64,000 nt of DNA from assembly GCA_023443865.1 (NCBI GenBank), contig JAEZST010000022.1:997809-1061808 (forward strand), given 5' to 3'. The stretch is from Spirochaetota bacterium (GTDB taxonomy: Bacteria; Spirochaetota; Spirochaetia; Treponematales; Treponemataceae). This document shows, piece after piece, positions 33,076 to 42,504 of the stretch. The translations under genes and the position numbers were made by a program. Positions within the stretch are counted from its first letter, which is position 1. Each line of letters opens with the position of its first letter. The notes below the pieces were generated by a model. It did not search any database, was not told the origin of the DNA, and was given only the letters and a program-made list of their open reading frames with translations.

Positions 33076-34863
33076 ATGACGGATACAAAAGGCACGGTAG
33101 TCGCCGTCAACGGCAACATGATCTCTGTCAAGTTTGACGGTATCGTTGCCCTTAACGAAGTGGGCTACGTTCAGGTCGGCGACCGGAAACTGAAAAGCGA
33201 AGTGATCCGCATCCGCGGCGATATCGCCCAGTTGCAGGTTTTCGAGATCACCAAAGGCATCGAGGTAGGGGATCCCCTCGAATTTACGGGCGACCTGCTT
33301 TCCGTGGAACTCGGGCCGGGACTCCTCGGCCAGGTGTACGACGGTTTGCAAAACCCCCTCCCGGAACTGGCCGAAAAGGCCGGATACTTTCTCGAGCGGG
33401 GCCTGTATCTCGATCCCCTTCCCGATTCGACAAAATGGGAATTCACGCCGAAGGCAAAGGTCGGGGACAAGGTTGTCCGGGCAGATACCCTGGGAACCGT
33501 TCCCGAGGGCAGCTTCACGCACCGTATCATGGTGCCCTTTTACCTGCTCGAAACCTACACGGTAAAATCCGTAAAGCCGGCGGGAACGTACGCGCTCAAA
33601 GACACCGTCGCCGAGATCGAGGACGCGCGGGGCAACGTGATTCCCCTCACCATGAGCTTCAATTGGCCGGTTAAGCGCGCGATCGACTGTTACGCCGAGC
33701 GCATGAAGCCGACCGAAACCCTTACCACCAAGGTACGCTCCATAGACACGTTCTTCCCGGTGGCCAAGGGCGGTACCTATTGCATCCCCGGCCCCTTCGG
33801 CGCGGGAAAAACCGTATTGCAGCACTCCACGAGCCGCAACGCGGAAGTGGATATCGTGATCATCGCGGCCTGCGGCGAACGCGCCGGCGAGGTCGTGGAA
33901 ACCCTCAAGGAATTCCCCGAGCTCACCGATCCCCGGACCGGCCGTTCGCTGATGGAACGCACGATCATCATCTGCAATACGTCTTCCATGCCCGTCGCGG
34001 CCCGCGAAGCCTCGGTATACACCGGCGTGACGTTGGCGGAATATTACCGGCAGATGGGGCTCGACGTGCTCCTCCTCGCCGATTCTACCAGCCGCTGGGC
34101 CCAGGCCCTTCGCGAAATGTCCGGTCGCCTTGAAGAAATCCCGGGCGAGGAAGCCTTCCCCGCGTACCTTGAGTCGTACATCGCCGCGTTTTACGAACGA
34201 GCCGGCATCGTGCGGCTGCGCGACGGCTCCACCGGTTCCGTCACCATCGGCGGTACCGTTTCCCCCGCCGGCGGAAACTTCGAAGAGCCGGTAACCCAGG
34301 CGACGCTGAAGGTCGTGGGCGCGTTCCACGGCCTTTCCCGCGAACGCTCCGACGCGCGTAAATACCCGGCCATACATCCCCTGGATTCCTGGTCAAAGTA
34401 TCCCTCGGTCATCGACCCGGCCCCGGTCTCGTACGCGAGGAAATTCCTCCGCCGCGGCACCGAGGTAGAGCAGATGATGAAGGTCGTCGGCGAGGAAGGA
34501 ACGAGCCTTGAGGACTTCATTATTTACCTAAAGGGCGATTTCCTCGACGCGGTATACCTCCAGCAGAATTCCTTCGACGAGGTCGACGCCTCCGTGGGTA
34601 CGGATCGACAAAAGCACATGTTCCGCATCATTCTCGAGATACTCGGCACCCAGTTTTCCTTCGAGAATAAGGACGAGGCCCGCGGCTGGTTCAACCAGAC
34701 CCGCATGAAGTTCATCGACTGCAACTCCGCTGGATGGAAGTCCCCGGAATTTTCGAAGATGGAAGCCGAAATCCGCGCCTCTATCGACGACAAGGCGGAA
34801 AGCCTGGACGGTGACGCCGAAAAACTCATGGACCGCGTTACCGCGGACGGAAAGGCGGTATAA
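33076..34863 (+). CDS. atpA: V/A-type ATPase catalytic subunit A
   Basis: 595 residues from ATG 33076 (GGAG upstream); longer upstream frame overlaps the previous gene and is rejected. The P-loop GPFGAGKTVLQ, the about 80-residue non-homologous insertion before it that distinguishes A from F-type beta, and LLADSTSRWAQALREMSGRLEEIPGEEAFP (split here) are diagnostic. Catalytic ATP site. In spirochaetes the complex may pump Na+ or H+. Confidence 0.97.
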   Translation: MTDTKGTVVAVNGNMISVKFDGIVALNEVGYVQVGDRKLKSEVIRIRGDIAQLQVFEITKGIEVGDPLEFTGDLLSVELGPGLLGQVYDGLQNPLPELAEKAGYFLERGLYLDPLPDSTKWEFTPKAKVGDKVVRADTLGTVPEGSFTHRIMVPFYLLETYTVKSVKPAGTYALKDTVAEIEDARGNVIPLTMSFNWPVKRAIDCYAERMKPTETLTTKVRSIDTFFPVAKGGTYCIPGPFGAGKTVLQHSTSRNAEVDIVIIAACGERAGEVVETLKEFPELTDPRTGRSLMERTIIICNTSSMPVAAREASVYTGVTLAEYYRQMGLDVLLLADSTSRWAQALREMSGRLEEIPGEEAFPAYLESYIAAFYERAGIVRLRDGSTGSVTIGGTVSPAGGNFEEPVTQATLKVVGAFHGLSRERSDARKYPAIHPLDSWSKYPSVIDPAPVSYARKFLRRGTEVEQMMKVVGEEGTSLEDFIIYLKGDFLDAVYLQQNSFDEVDASVGTDRQKHMFRIILEILGTQFSFENKDEARGWFNQTRMKFIDCNSAGWKSPEFSKMEAEIRASIDDKAESLDGDAEKLMDRVTADGKAV

Positions 34864-34866
34864 GAA

Positions 34867-36159
34867 ATGAAAAAGGTATACAGCAAAATAGAATCGATCA
34901 ACGGTTCCGTCATTACCGTGAAGGCCGACGGGGTAAAGTACGGGGAGCTCGCGGAAATCGAGACCTCGTACGGCACGTCCCTGGCGGAAGTCAACAAACT
35001 CTCCGGCGACCTGGTTTCGCTCCAGGTTTTCGCGGGCGGCCGCGGCGTTTCAACCGGCGATAAGATCCGCTTCCTCGGCAACGAGATGCGGGTTAGCTTT
35101 TCCGAAAACCTGCTTGGCCGCATTTTCAACGGTTCCGGCGATCCCCGCGATTCCGGACCCAGCCTCAAGGATAACCTGGTGCCCATCGGCGGCCCGTCGG
35201 TCAATCCCTCCAAGCGCATTATCGCCAAGCGCATGATCCGTACCGGTATTCCCATGATCGACGTGTTCAATACCCTCGTCGTTTCCCAGAAACTCCCGAT
35301 TTTCTCGAGCTCCGGCGAGCCCTACAACGAACTGTTGGCGCGGATCGCCATGCAGGCCGAGGTAGACGTTATCGTCCTGGGAGGCATGGGCCTTAAGTAC
35401 GACGACTATCTTTTCTTCCGCGATACCCTTGAGGAAGCGGGCGCCATGAGCCGGACCGCCATGTTCGTTCATACCGCCGCCGATCCGACGGTAGAGTGCC
35501 TCATGATTCCCGATATGTGCCTCGCGGTGGCCGAGCAGTTCGCGATCCAGGGCAAGGACGTTCTCGTCCTCCTCACCGATATGACGAACTTCGCCGACGC
35601 CATGAAGGAAATCGCCATTATCCAGGAACAGGTTCCCTCGAACCGCGGTTACCCGGGCGACCTTTACAGCCAGCTTGCCGCGCGGTACGAAAAAGCCGTC
35701 GACTTCGACGACGCGGGATCCGTGACCATCCTCGCGGTAACGACCATGCCCGGCGACGACGTGACCCACCCGGTTCCCGACAATACCGGATACATTACCG
35801 AGGGCCAGTTTTACCTGAAGAACGGGCGCATCGAGCCCTTCGGAAGCCTTTCCCGACTGAAACAGAACGTCAACGGGAAGACCCGGAACGACCATCGCGC
35901 GCTCATGGACAACATGATCAAGCTCTATTCCGCCTATAAGGATACCCTTGAGAAAAAATCCATGGGCTTCATGATGTCCGAATGGGACTCGAAACTCCTG
36001 AAATTCGGGGCGATGTTCGAGAGCCAAATGATGGATCTTTCGGTCAATATTCCCCTGGAGCAGGCCCTGAACGCGGGCTGGAAGATCCTTTCGGAATGCT
36101 TTAAGCCCGAAGAGACGGGAATTAAGTCGGAATTGGTACAACAGTACTGGGGCAAATAA
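34867..36159 (+). CDS. atpB: V/A-type ATPase subunit B
   Basis: 430 residues, ATG 34867, 3 nt after atpA. It has the regulatory-subunit features: RTGIPMIDVFNTLVVSQKLPIF, then YNELLARIAMQAEVDV, LLTDMTNFADAMKEIA and a degenerate P-loop (SSSGEPYNEL), so no catalysis. It alternates with A in the head. Confidence 0.96.
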   Translation: MKKVYSKIESINGSVITVKADGVKYGELAEIETSYGTSLAEVNKLSGDLVSLQVFAGGRGVSTGDKIRFLGNEMRVSFSENLLGRIFNGSGDPRDSGPSLKDNLVPIGGPSVNPSKRIIAKRMIRTGIPMIDVFNTLVVSQKLPIFSSSGEPYNELLARIAMQAEVDVIVLGGMGLKYDDYLFFRDTLEEAGAMSRTAMFVHTAADPTVECLMIPDMCLAVAEQFAIQGKDVLVLLTDMTNFADAMKEIAIIQEQVPSNRGYPGDLYSQLAARYEKAVDFDDAGSVTILAVTTMPGDDVTHPVPDNTGYITEGQFYLKNGRIEPFGSLSRLKQNVNGKTRNDHRALMDNMIKLYSAYKDTLEKKSMGFMMSEWDSKLLKFGAMFESQMMDLSVNIPLEQALNAGWKILSECFKPEETGIKSELVQQYWGK

Positions 36160-36171
36160 GGATAGGCGACC

Positions 36172-36783
36172 ATGGCTATTAAGCTGACTAAAAACGAGCT
36201 GAAGGCCCAGAAGGAAAGCCTGAAAATGTATCGGCGCTACCTTCCGACCCTGCAACTCAAAAAACAGCAGCTGCAAACCGAGATACGCACCATAGAGAAC
36301 CGGGCACGGGACGTCCGCGCCCGCAGGGACCGTCTGAACGGGGAATTCCAGGCCTGGATCGCCGTCTTCGGCGAGGCTGGCGCGTTCGCTCCGGAAACCC
36401 TGGAAGTCCGGGAAGTAAAGACTTCCACCGGGAATATCGCGGGCGTTTCCATTCCCGTATTCATCGGCGCGGATTTCGAGCGGGGCGATTACGATCTCTA
36501 TAGCGTACCGCTTTGGGTCGATACCGCCGCGGACCGGCTGGAGAAAGTCCTTTCCCTGGACCTCGAGGCGAAAATTCTCGACGAGCAGGTGCGACTGCTC
36601 CAGCAGGAATTGCGGACCACGACGCAGCGCGTGAACCTGTTCGAAAAGGTGAAAATCCCCGAAACCCGGGCGAATATAAAGAAGATCACCGTGTATCTCG
36701 GCGATCAGCAGGTTGCGGCGGTCGTTCGCGGCAAGATATCGAAGAAGAATCTTGAGTCAGGAAACGGGGGGGCAGGCGCATGA
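36172..36783 (+). CDS. atpD: V/A-type ATPase subunit D (central rotor)
   Basis: 203 residues. Two long helices (residues about 5-65 and 125-200) resemble the F-type gamma shaft; the start LTKNELKAQKESLKMYRRYLPTLQLKK is characteristic (split here). It transmits rotation between head and membrane ring. ATG 36172 follows AAGGATAGG. It overlaps atpI by 4 nt. Confidence 0.92.
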   Translation: MAIKLTKNELKAQKESLKMYRRYLPTLQLKKQQLQTEIRTIENRARDVRARRDRLNGEFQAWIAVFGEAGAFAPETLEVREVKTSTGNIAGVSIPVFIGADFERGDYDLYSVPLWVDTAADRLEKVLSLDLEAKILDEQVRLLQQELRTTTQRVNLFEKVKIPETRANIKKITVYLGDQQVAAVVRGKISKKNLESGNGGAGA

Positions 36784-38657
36784 TAGTACCGATGAAAAAA
36801 GCGACCCTTCTCGTGATGGATAAGGATCGGGAAGAGGCCCTTCTGGCCCTGAGGTCCCTGGGCGTATTGCATGTCGAAAACACGCAAAACACGACCCAGG
36901 TCACGGTTGAAATTCAGAATCTCGTATCCCGGATCGATCAGGCGATCGGCGTGCTCGAGGAATTAAAGGCGGACACGAAGAAGCTTCAGCCGAAGCCCCT
37001 AACCCGGGACGAGGCGCTTCAGGTAGTCGACCGGATCATGACGGTACGGGACGAGAAAAAGGTCGCCGAAGACCTGATCCTCCAGGATTCCCGAGAGCTC
37101 GAACGGCTTTCGCCCTGGGGCGAGGTGGATCCCGCCGGATTTGACTGGCTCGCGCAAAAGGGCCTTTATCTTTTTCCCTTCGAAATGCCCGAAGCCGACT
37201 TCGACGCCTTGCCGGCGGAGATCAAGCGCATTGAGCTTTCCCGCTCAAAAAAGACCGTTCGCTGCGTGTTGTGGGCCGAGGATGACCTCCTTCACGAGGG
37301 AATCCCGGAGTCGGCCAGGGAACTGGCCCTGCCGGCCCGATCGACAAGGGAAATCCGCCATGAAATCGAGCGCGAACGGAAGGCCTTGCCCCTATTCGCC
37401 GAGCGCCTGGCAAACGACGCGCCCTATCTACCCTCGCTGAGGCAGTTGAAGGCGGAAGTCCTGAAGGACCTCGAACTGGCCACGGTGAGCGCAGGTATGG
37501 AAAAGGTTTCGTTTGAGGAAGATACCGCGCTGGTTAAAAACGCGAATCTCGCGTGGCTGTCCGGCTATCTTCCCGAATCGGCCCTGTCCGACCTGACCGC
37601 AGAAGCCGAACGACGCGGTTGGGGGCTGCTTGCCGACGATCCCGCCGAGGACGACCCGGTGCCGACCAAGCTGAAGAACAATCCTTTCGTGAATATTATA
37701 TCGCCGCTTCTCGAATTCCTCGGCATCGTGCCGGGATATCGCGAGCTCGATATATCGCTCTGGTTCGTGATATTCTTCGGCATCTTCTTCGCCATGATTT
37801 TCGGCGACGCGGGATACGGCGCGATCCTGGTAGCCCTTTCGGCTGTCGGTATCGCCATAACGGGCAAGGGCGGGAAAAAGGTGCCCACCGGGCTTTTTAT
37901 GTTCCTCTACCTCGGCGTCATGACCGTTGCGTGGGGAACCATAACCTGCACCTGGTTCGGCATAGACGCGAATAGCCTCCCCGCGTTCTTTAGGAACGTC
38001 GCCTTGCCCGCTTTCTCCAGCGTGGATCCGGACCGCGCGGGGGCGAACATCAAGGTGTTCTGCTTTACCCTCGGCCTCGTTCAGCTTTCGCTGGCCCACG
38101 TGATCGGGGTGATTCGGAACGCCCGCGCGAAATCGCTTAAGGCCCTGGGCGAATTGGGGGCCTTGGGCATGACGGTCGGCATGTATTTCGTCGTGCTCAA
38201 TATGGTGGTAGACGCGGAAAAGTATCCCCTTACCACCGTCGTACTGCTCTTGATCGGAGTAGGTTTCGCCCTTAATTTCGGGTTTATCAACTATGCCGGC
38301 AGCGTAGGAAACGGTTTCCTGGAGAGCCTCAAGAACATCATTACGATGTTCCTGGGCGTGGTGAACGTGTTCGGCGACATCATGAGCTATATCAGGCTCT
38401 GGGCGGTCGGCATGGCCGGCGCCGCGATCAGCGCCACCGTCAACTCCATGGCGGGACCGATGTTCGGGGGCTTTGCCTTCCTCGCCGCGATCGTCCTCCT
38501 CGCCTTCGGGCATGGGCTGAACTACATAATGAACGTTCTCTCGGTAATCGTGCACGGCGTGCGCTTGAACACGCTGGAGTTTTCCAACCACCTGAGCCTG
38601 ACTTGGTCAGGCTTCAAATACGAGCCGTTCGCTGAAACGGTAAACAAACAGGAGTAA
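36780..38657 (+). CDS. atpI: V/A-type ATPase subunit I (membrane stator, subunit a)
   Basis: 625 residues. A soluble N-terminal half (about 1-310) starts MIVPMKKATLLVMDK and is followed by seven or eight membrane helices. The ion-path segment near the end reads IMSYIRLWAVGMAGAAIS and contains the conserved Arg. It forms half channels against the K ring. Slightly shorter than the 640-660 usual for the family. Confidence 0.95.
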   Translation: MIVPMKKATLLVMDKDREEALLALRSLGVLHVENTQNTTQVTVEIQNLVSRIDQAIGVLEELKADTKKLQPKPLTRDEALQVVDRIMTVRDEKKVAEDLILQDSRELERLSPWGEVDPAGFDWLAQKGLYLFPFEMPEADFDALPAEIKRIELSRSKKTVRCVLWAEDDLLHEGIPESARELALPARSTREIRHEIERERKALPLFAERLANDAPYLPSLRQLKAEVLKDLELATVSAGMEKVSFEEDTALVKNANLAWLSGYLPESALSDLTAEAERRGWGLLADDPAEDDPVPTKLKNNPFVNIISPLLEFLGIVPGYRELDISLWFVIFFGIFFAMIFGDAGYGAILVALSAVGIAITGKGGKKVPTGLFMFLYLGVMTVAWGTITCTWFGIDANSLPAFFRNVALPAFSSVDPDRAGANIKVFCFTLGLVQLSLAHVIGVIRNARAKSLKALGELGALGMTVGMYFVVLNMVVDAEKYPLTTVVLLLIGVGFALNFGFINYAGSVGNGFLESLKNIITMFLGVVNVFGDIMSYIRLWAVGMAGAAISATVNSMAGPMFGGFAFLAAIVLLAFGHGLNYIMNVLSVIVHGVRLNTLEFSNHLSLTWSGFKYEPFAETVNKQE

Positions 38658-38661
38658 TAAT

Positions 38662-39090
38662 ATGGACTTCAATTTCGGAATGTTTGGCGCCGCCTGTGCT
38701 CTCGGAATTTCGGCCCTCGGATCGGCTATCGGACTCGGAATAGCCGGACAGGCCACTATCGGGGCCTGGAAACGCTGCTACATGAATAACAAGCCCGCCC
38801 CCTTCCTTCTCGTCGCCTTCGCGGGCGCGCCCCTCACCCAGACCATTTACGGCTATCTGCTCATGAGCCGCATGCTTACCTCCCAGAAGGATCCCTTCCT
38901 CCTGTTGGGCCTCGGCATCGCGGGCGGCCTCGCCATCGCGTTCTCCGCCATCGCCCAGGGAAAGGCCAGCGCCGGCGGATCCGACGCCCTCGGCGAGACC
39001 GGTAAGGGGTTTAGCCAGTACATTACCATCGTCGGTCTGTGCGAAACCGTCGCCCTTTTCACGATGGTCTTCGGCTTCATCACGGTGTAA
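38662..39090 (+). CDS. atpK: V/A-type ATPase subunit K (c ring, duplicated hairpin)
   Basis: 142 residues in two helical hairpins, so it is a fused double c subunit. Only the second hairpin keeps the ion-binding carboxylate: Glu128 in GLCETVALF. The matching site in the first is Gln60 (APLTQTIYG). This one-carboxylate-per-four-helices pattern is known for Enterococcus NtpK and eukaryotic c proteins and favours pumping rather than synthesis. AGGAG precedes ATG 38662. Last gene of the operon. Confidence 0.95.
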   Translation: MDFNFGMFGAACALGISALGSAIGLGIAGQATIGAWKRCYMNNKPAPFLLVAFAGAPLTQTIYGYLLMSRMLTSQKDPFLLLGLGIAGGLAIAFSAIAQGKASAGGSDALGETGKGFSQYITIVGLCETVALFTMVFGFITV

Positions 39091-39121
39091 GCCAAAACCG
39101 CGCCGGGTAGAATGCCCAAAA

Positions 39122-39154
39122 AAAGCCGCCCGATTTCTGGGCGGCTTTTTTTTT
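39122..39154. terminator. Terminator after the V-ATPase operon, bidirectional
   Basis: AAGCCGCCC (39123-39131), loop GATTTCT, GGGCGGCTT (39139-39147) and a T-run to 39154. A-run 39118-39124 upstream lets it also serve the minus-strand gene that ends at 39212. Confidence 0.93.
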
Positions 39155-39211
39155 ATGAAACCGTTACTATTTACCGGGTTTATCGATTTCGGGGTAGTAC
39201 CGGCCGTTTCG

Positions 39212-40096
39212 TCAATCTACGTCCTCTACCACCTCTTCCGGGGGGAGCTCAAGTATCGCGGGATTCTTAAAAATTGAACGCAGATACTTAAACGCCTTTG
39301 CGTAATAGTGGCCGTCGCAGATTCGCTCGTCGTTCACGACCTTGATCGGAATGTAGCGGAATTCCACCGCCTTTCCTTCTGCGTTCAGCCGGTATTCCTT
39401 TTCCTTGCCGCCGAAGGCGACGAAGAAGGAAACGGTGCCGAAATCGTAAATATGATGGTAGATCGGCTGTATGCCCAGGGATCCCATATTCGTGATAAAT
39501 GCGGAACTGTGAAACGGGCTTGCCCTATGTATCGCCTTGGGTAAAAATCCGTAAAAATCCGTTACGCGAAGGAGCCAGATCAGGAACCTGACGAGAAACC
39601 TCGGAAAAAGCATGAACCAAAACGCGGTATTGTCGGTTTCGTTCTTGTTTTCGTCGAGCTTGTTGTTTCCTATGGCGGCGTTAATCTTTTCGGTTATATC
39701 GAAAACCGTGTCCCGGGGATCGAAAGTAACCTTGACGGTCGTTTCCGTGCCGTCCGCGTGTAGCTGTTTTTTTATCGCTATGGTTATTACGATGTCGTTT
39801 CTGGCGTAAATTCTCCTACCGGCGATAAATCGGTTGATTCTCGGCCATTGCGAGATCGTTCTCACCATGGCAGCCATAAAAAGCTGTAAGTAACCGATTT
39901 CCGCATGGCCCCTTTCCCGTAAACCGCGAAGCCAGGGTTCCGCTTTGGAAATATCGAGTCGATCTTCGAAATAATCGTGCGCGTCCGAACGCTCGCGCAT
40001 GATGTACGGCGTTATTTGGTAAAATGCGTTGAGTGACCGGAGTCTCCTACCGTCGTAACGGTCTCCGAGTTTCCTGCTTGTTCTTGTGAGTGACAT
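39212..40096 (-). CDS. 2-oxoacid dehydrogenase E2/CAT-like acyltransferase fold protein, catalytic His replaced
   Basis: 294 residues from ATG 40096. The C-terminal part matches the E2/chloramphenicol-acetyltransferase fold (SSAFITNMGSLGIQPIYHH, FFVAFGGKEKE, then IKVVNDERICDGHYYA). In true E2 and CAT enzymes the motif is HRxxDG or HxxxDG; here Glu257 stands where the catalytic His belongs. There is no lipoyl or E3-binding domain. A hydrophobic stretch at about 160-182 (FWFMLFPRFLVRFLIWLL) may be a membrane or buried helix. Enzyme activity is uncertain. Confidence 0.72.
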   Translation of the reverse strand: MSLTRTSRKLGDRYDGRRLRSLNAFYQITPYIMRERSDAHDYFEDRLDISKAEPWLRGLRERGHAEIGYLQLFMAAMVRTISQWPRINRFIAGRRIYARNDIVITIAIKKQLHADGTETTVKVTFDPRDTVFDITEKINAAIGNNKLDENKNETDNTAFWFMLFPRFLVRFLIWLLRVTDFYGFLPKAIHRASPFHSSAFITNMGSLGIQPIYHHIYDFGTVSFFVAFGGKEKEYRLNAEGKAVEFRYIPIKVVNDERICDGHYYAKAFKYLRSIFKNPAILELPPEEVVEDVD

Positions 40097-40102
40097 TCGG
40101 CC

Positions 40103-40132
40103 ATTATAGCCTTGGTTTTCGTTTTACCGCAA
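40103..40132 (-). promoter_or_regulatory. Promoter of the E2-like gene predicting a leaderless mRNA
   Basis: On the minus strand, TTGCGG (40127-40132), 18 bp, perfect TATAAT (40103-40108), then 6 nt to ATG 40096. The expected transcription start is the start codon itself, and no Shine-Dalgarno is present. Confidence 0.65.
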
Positions 40133-40178
40133 ATCGCTATCCCGAAATTCTGTGCCCATTACGTCGGTTTTTTCACTC

Positions 40179-40207
40179 TGTACAAGGGATGCTCGCGCCG
40201 ATAGTAT
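40179..40207 (+). promoter_or_regulatory. Promoter of ispG predicting a leaderless mRNA
   Basis: TGTACA (40179-40184), 17 bp, TAGTAT (40202-40207), then 6 nt to ATG 40214. The stretch before the ATG (ATAGTATGTATAT) has no purine-rich Shine-Dalgarno. Confidence 0.5.
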
Positions 40208-40213
40208 GTATAT

Positions 40214-41335
40214 ATGAGCGATTATAAAAGCCCTCGAGGCATAGAGATCGGCGGCGTGGGATCCGTTAGGAAGCTGCAAATCGGCGGTTCCGCTCCCGTA
40301 TCGATTCAGACCATGTGGAAGGAGCCGCTCGTCGGGGCGGATCTTCAAGCCATAGCCCGGACTCTCGCGGAATTGGAAGGGCTCGGCTGCGATATCATGC
40401 GTTTCGCCGTGCCCGACATGGGGTCGGCGGACGCGCTGGTCCGGCTTTCGGCAATGACCTCCATGCCTTTGGTCGCGGATATTCATTTTGACCATAAACT
40501 GGCCCTGCGGTGCCTTGACGGCAACGTGGCGAAAATCAGGATTAATCCGGGGAATATCGGCAGCGAGGAGCGCGTCCGACAGGTGACCGAGAAGGCGTTG
40601 GACCGAAACGCGGCCATTCGGATCGGCGTTAACTCGGGCTCCCTTCCCCGGGACCTTCAGCAGGCCCTGGAAGCCAGCGCGGCATCCTCTTCCCGGGAAC
40701 GGGCCGAGGAGCGCGCCTCCGCCCTGGTGGAGGCGGCGACCCGTGAAATGGAAACGTTTGACCGGCTCGGCTTTAATCGGGTTGTCGTTTCGATGAAGGC
40801 TTCAACCGTTGAAGAGACGATAATCGCCAACCGAAAATTCGCGCAAGAGTTCGACGTGCCCTTGCATCTCGGCGTAACCGAGGCCGGTCCCCTGGTAGCG
40901 GGAGTCGTGAAAAGCGCACTCGCTTTCAGCGCCCTATTCGCGGACGGGATCGGTTCCACGATCCGCGTCAGCCTCTCCGATTCCATGGAAAACGAAGTGA
41001 TCGCCGGACGTGAAATTCTCGCCGAATGCGGGAAGAGGGCGGGGGGCGTGCGAATCGTTTCCTGTCCCCGGTGCGGAAGAAACGGTTTTGACGTTCATTC
41101 CTTCGTGAAACGCTGGCAGAGCGAGCTTCTGTCCCTGAACCGCGAATTGACCGTCGCGGTCATGGGCTGCGTGGTAAACGGTCCGGGGGAGGGGAAGCAC
41201 GCCGATATCGGGATAACCGGAGCGGGCGATTCCGTCATTATTTTCCGCCACGGGAAGACGGTTCGCACCGTCTCGGGAGCGCTCGATACCGAGACTATCG
41301 ATAACGCCTTCCGCGAAGAGTTGGGGAAACTGTGA
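40214..41335 (+). CDS. ispG: IspG (GcpE), HMBPP synthase of the MEP isoprenoid pathway
   Basis: 373 residues. TIM-barrel segments (VSIQTMWKEPL, PLVADIHFDHKLAL, KIRINPGNIG) are followed by the [4Fe-4S] domain with the ligands in SCPRCGRNGFDV and MGCVVNGPGE. It reduces MEcPP to HMBPP using a flavodoxin or ferredoxin donor. The stop overlaps the next GTG start by 3 nt. Confidence 0.95.
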   Translation: MSDYKSPRGIEIGGVGSVRKLQIGGSAPVSIQTMWKEPLVGADLQAIARTLAELEGLGCDIMRFAVPDMGSADALVRLSAMTSMPLVADIHFDHKLALRCLDGNVAKIRINPGNIGSEERVRQVTEKALDRNAAIRIGVNSGSLPRDLQQALEASAASSSRERAEERASALVEAATREMETFDRLGFNRVVVSMKASTVEETIIANRKFAQEFDVPLHLGVTEAGPLVAGVVKSALAFSALFADGIGSTIRVSLSDSMENEVIAGREILAECGKRAGGVRIVSCPRCGRNGFDVHSFVKRWQSELLSLNRELTVAVMGCVVNGPGEGKHADIGITGAGDSVIIFRHGKTVRTVSGALDTETIDNAFREELGKL

Positions 41336-42456
41336 AAGCGGTGAATGCCTTTCGAATGCGTCGGCTCGTTTTCGTGAACCTCTTGTCGCTCGCGGCGTCG
41401 ATTGCCATGGCTCAAGCCGTCGATCCGGTATGGATACAGCTTGACCGTGCGCGGGAATTCTATGCGGCCGGGGAATACGGCGACGCCTTATCGACCGTCC
41501 AAAAGGCCCGGCAAACGAAACATGAAATTACCGCCCGCCGCGTCGCGGTGCTCGAGGCGGCGTTCATGCCCGCCGAGGTGCGCCGGGTAGGGGATGACCT
41601 ATCCCTGATACGGCCGGTTTTGGTTTCCCGGGACGATAAAGAAGCCCTTGATACCCTGGATATACTCGCGAAAACCCGCGGCGCGTCAGCCCTGGCCGGT
41701 TCAGCGTCAAAGACCCTTGCATGGCTGCGCCGCAGCGACGTGTTTCCCGAGGCGGATTACCTTGAAGGCCTTATCCACGACGCCGAGGGCGAGACCGCTA
41801 TCGCGCTTCGCCTGTATTTGCAGGCCTGGGACAATCGCGAGTTTTTGGATATTCCCGATCAAAGCTACGATATCCTCTACCGTATGGCCGAATCGTCCCT
41901 TGGCATGGGCGATCGGGACACGGCGGAAAAGGATTATCTTCAAATCTTAAGCGATGACGAGGTATACGGCACTCCCGACCTGCCGAGCCCAACGCTTTTG
42001 GCGATGAAAAACACCCTGGTTACCGGCCGCGATACGGCTAAATTCATCAAACTATACCGGCACGAGAACGGGAAGGCCTTCAAGGCCGCTTCGAGAATCA
42101 CGGAATTGTATCTTGAAGACGACGCCAGCCGCGGCCGGGCGCTGAATGGCGCGATATTGGCCTCTTGCATGGCGGTGAGCATGGCGGACCGCGTGCTCGC
42201 TGCCAGAAGAATCCCGTGGGACGGAACCAGCGCCGAGTCACTCTTCCAGGCGCTGGGAAAGTCCGCCGAGCTTACCCGATGGGCGACGGAAAACGGGGTA
42301 TGGGGCCCGTTTTTGCTGCTCCCCCGTGCGCTGGCCTCGGTAGGCAATGATACCCAGGCGATCGAACTTCTTTCGGCCCTGAGCGCCCATTGCCCCGATC
42401 CCGTCATAGCGAAGAAGGCGGCGGGACTAAAAAAAACCCTTTCCTCCCGGTATTGA
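41332..42456 (+). CDS. Exported TPR-like protein, unknown function
   Basis: 374 residues from GTG 41332, overlapping the ispG stop. A signal peptide (about 8-27, ending IAMAQA) is followed by helical TPR-like repeats (AREFYAAGEYGDALSTVQKA; RMAESSLGMGDRDTAEKDYLQI). It probably acts in the periplasm as an interaction scaffold. No catalytic motif is seen. Coupling with ispG looks like simple co-transcription. Confidence 0.72.
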   Translation: MKAVNAFRMRRLVFVNLLSLAASIAMAQAVDPVWIQLDRAREFYAAGEYGDALSTVQKARQTKHEITARRVAVLEAAFMPAEVRRVGDDLSLIRPVLVSRDDKEALDTLDILAKTRGASALAGSASKTLAWLRRSDVFPEADYLEGLIHDAEGETAIALRLYLQAWDNREFLDIPDQSYDILYRMAESSLGMGDRDTAEKDYLQILSDDEVYGTPDLPSPTLLAMKNTLVTGRDTAKFIKLYRHENGKAFKAASRITELYLEDDASRGRALNGAILASCMAVSMADRVLAARRIPWDGTSAESLFQALGKSAELTRWATENGVWGPFLLLPRALASVGNDTQAIELLSALSAHCPDPVIAKKAAGLKKTLSSRY

Positions 42457-42481
42457 TTTGGCTATATTGATGGGGTATATT
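42453..42481 (+). promoter_or_regulatory. Promoter of the small barrel pair
   Basis: TTGATT (42453-42458), 17 bp, TATATT (42476-42481). The predicted start near 42488 leaves about 17 nt with GAGGAG before ATG 42505, a conventional leader. Confidence 0.7.
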
Positions 42482-42504
42482 TACCGTGCTTTGAGGAGTG
42501 CTTC

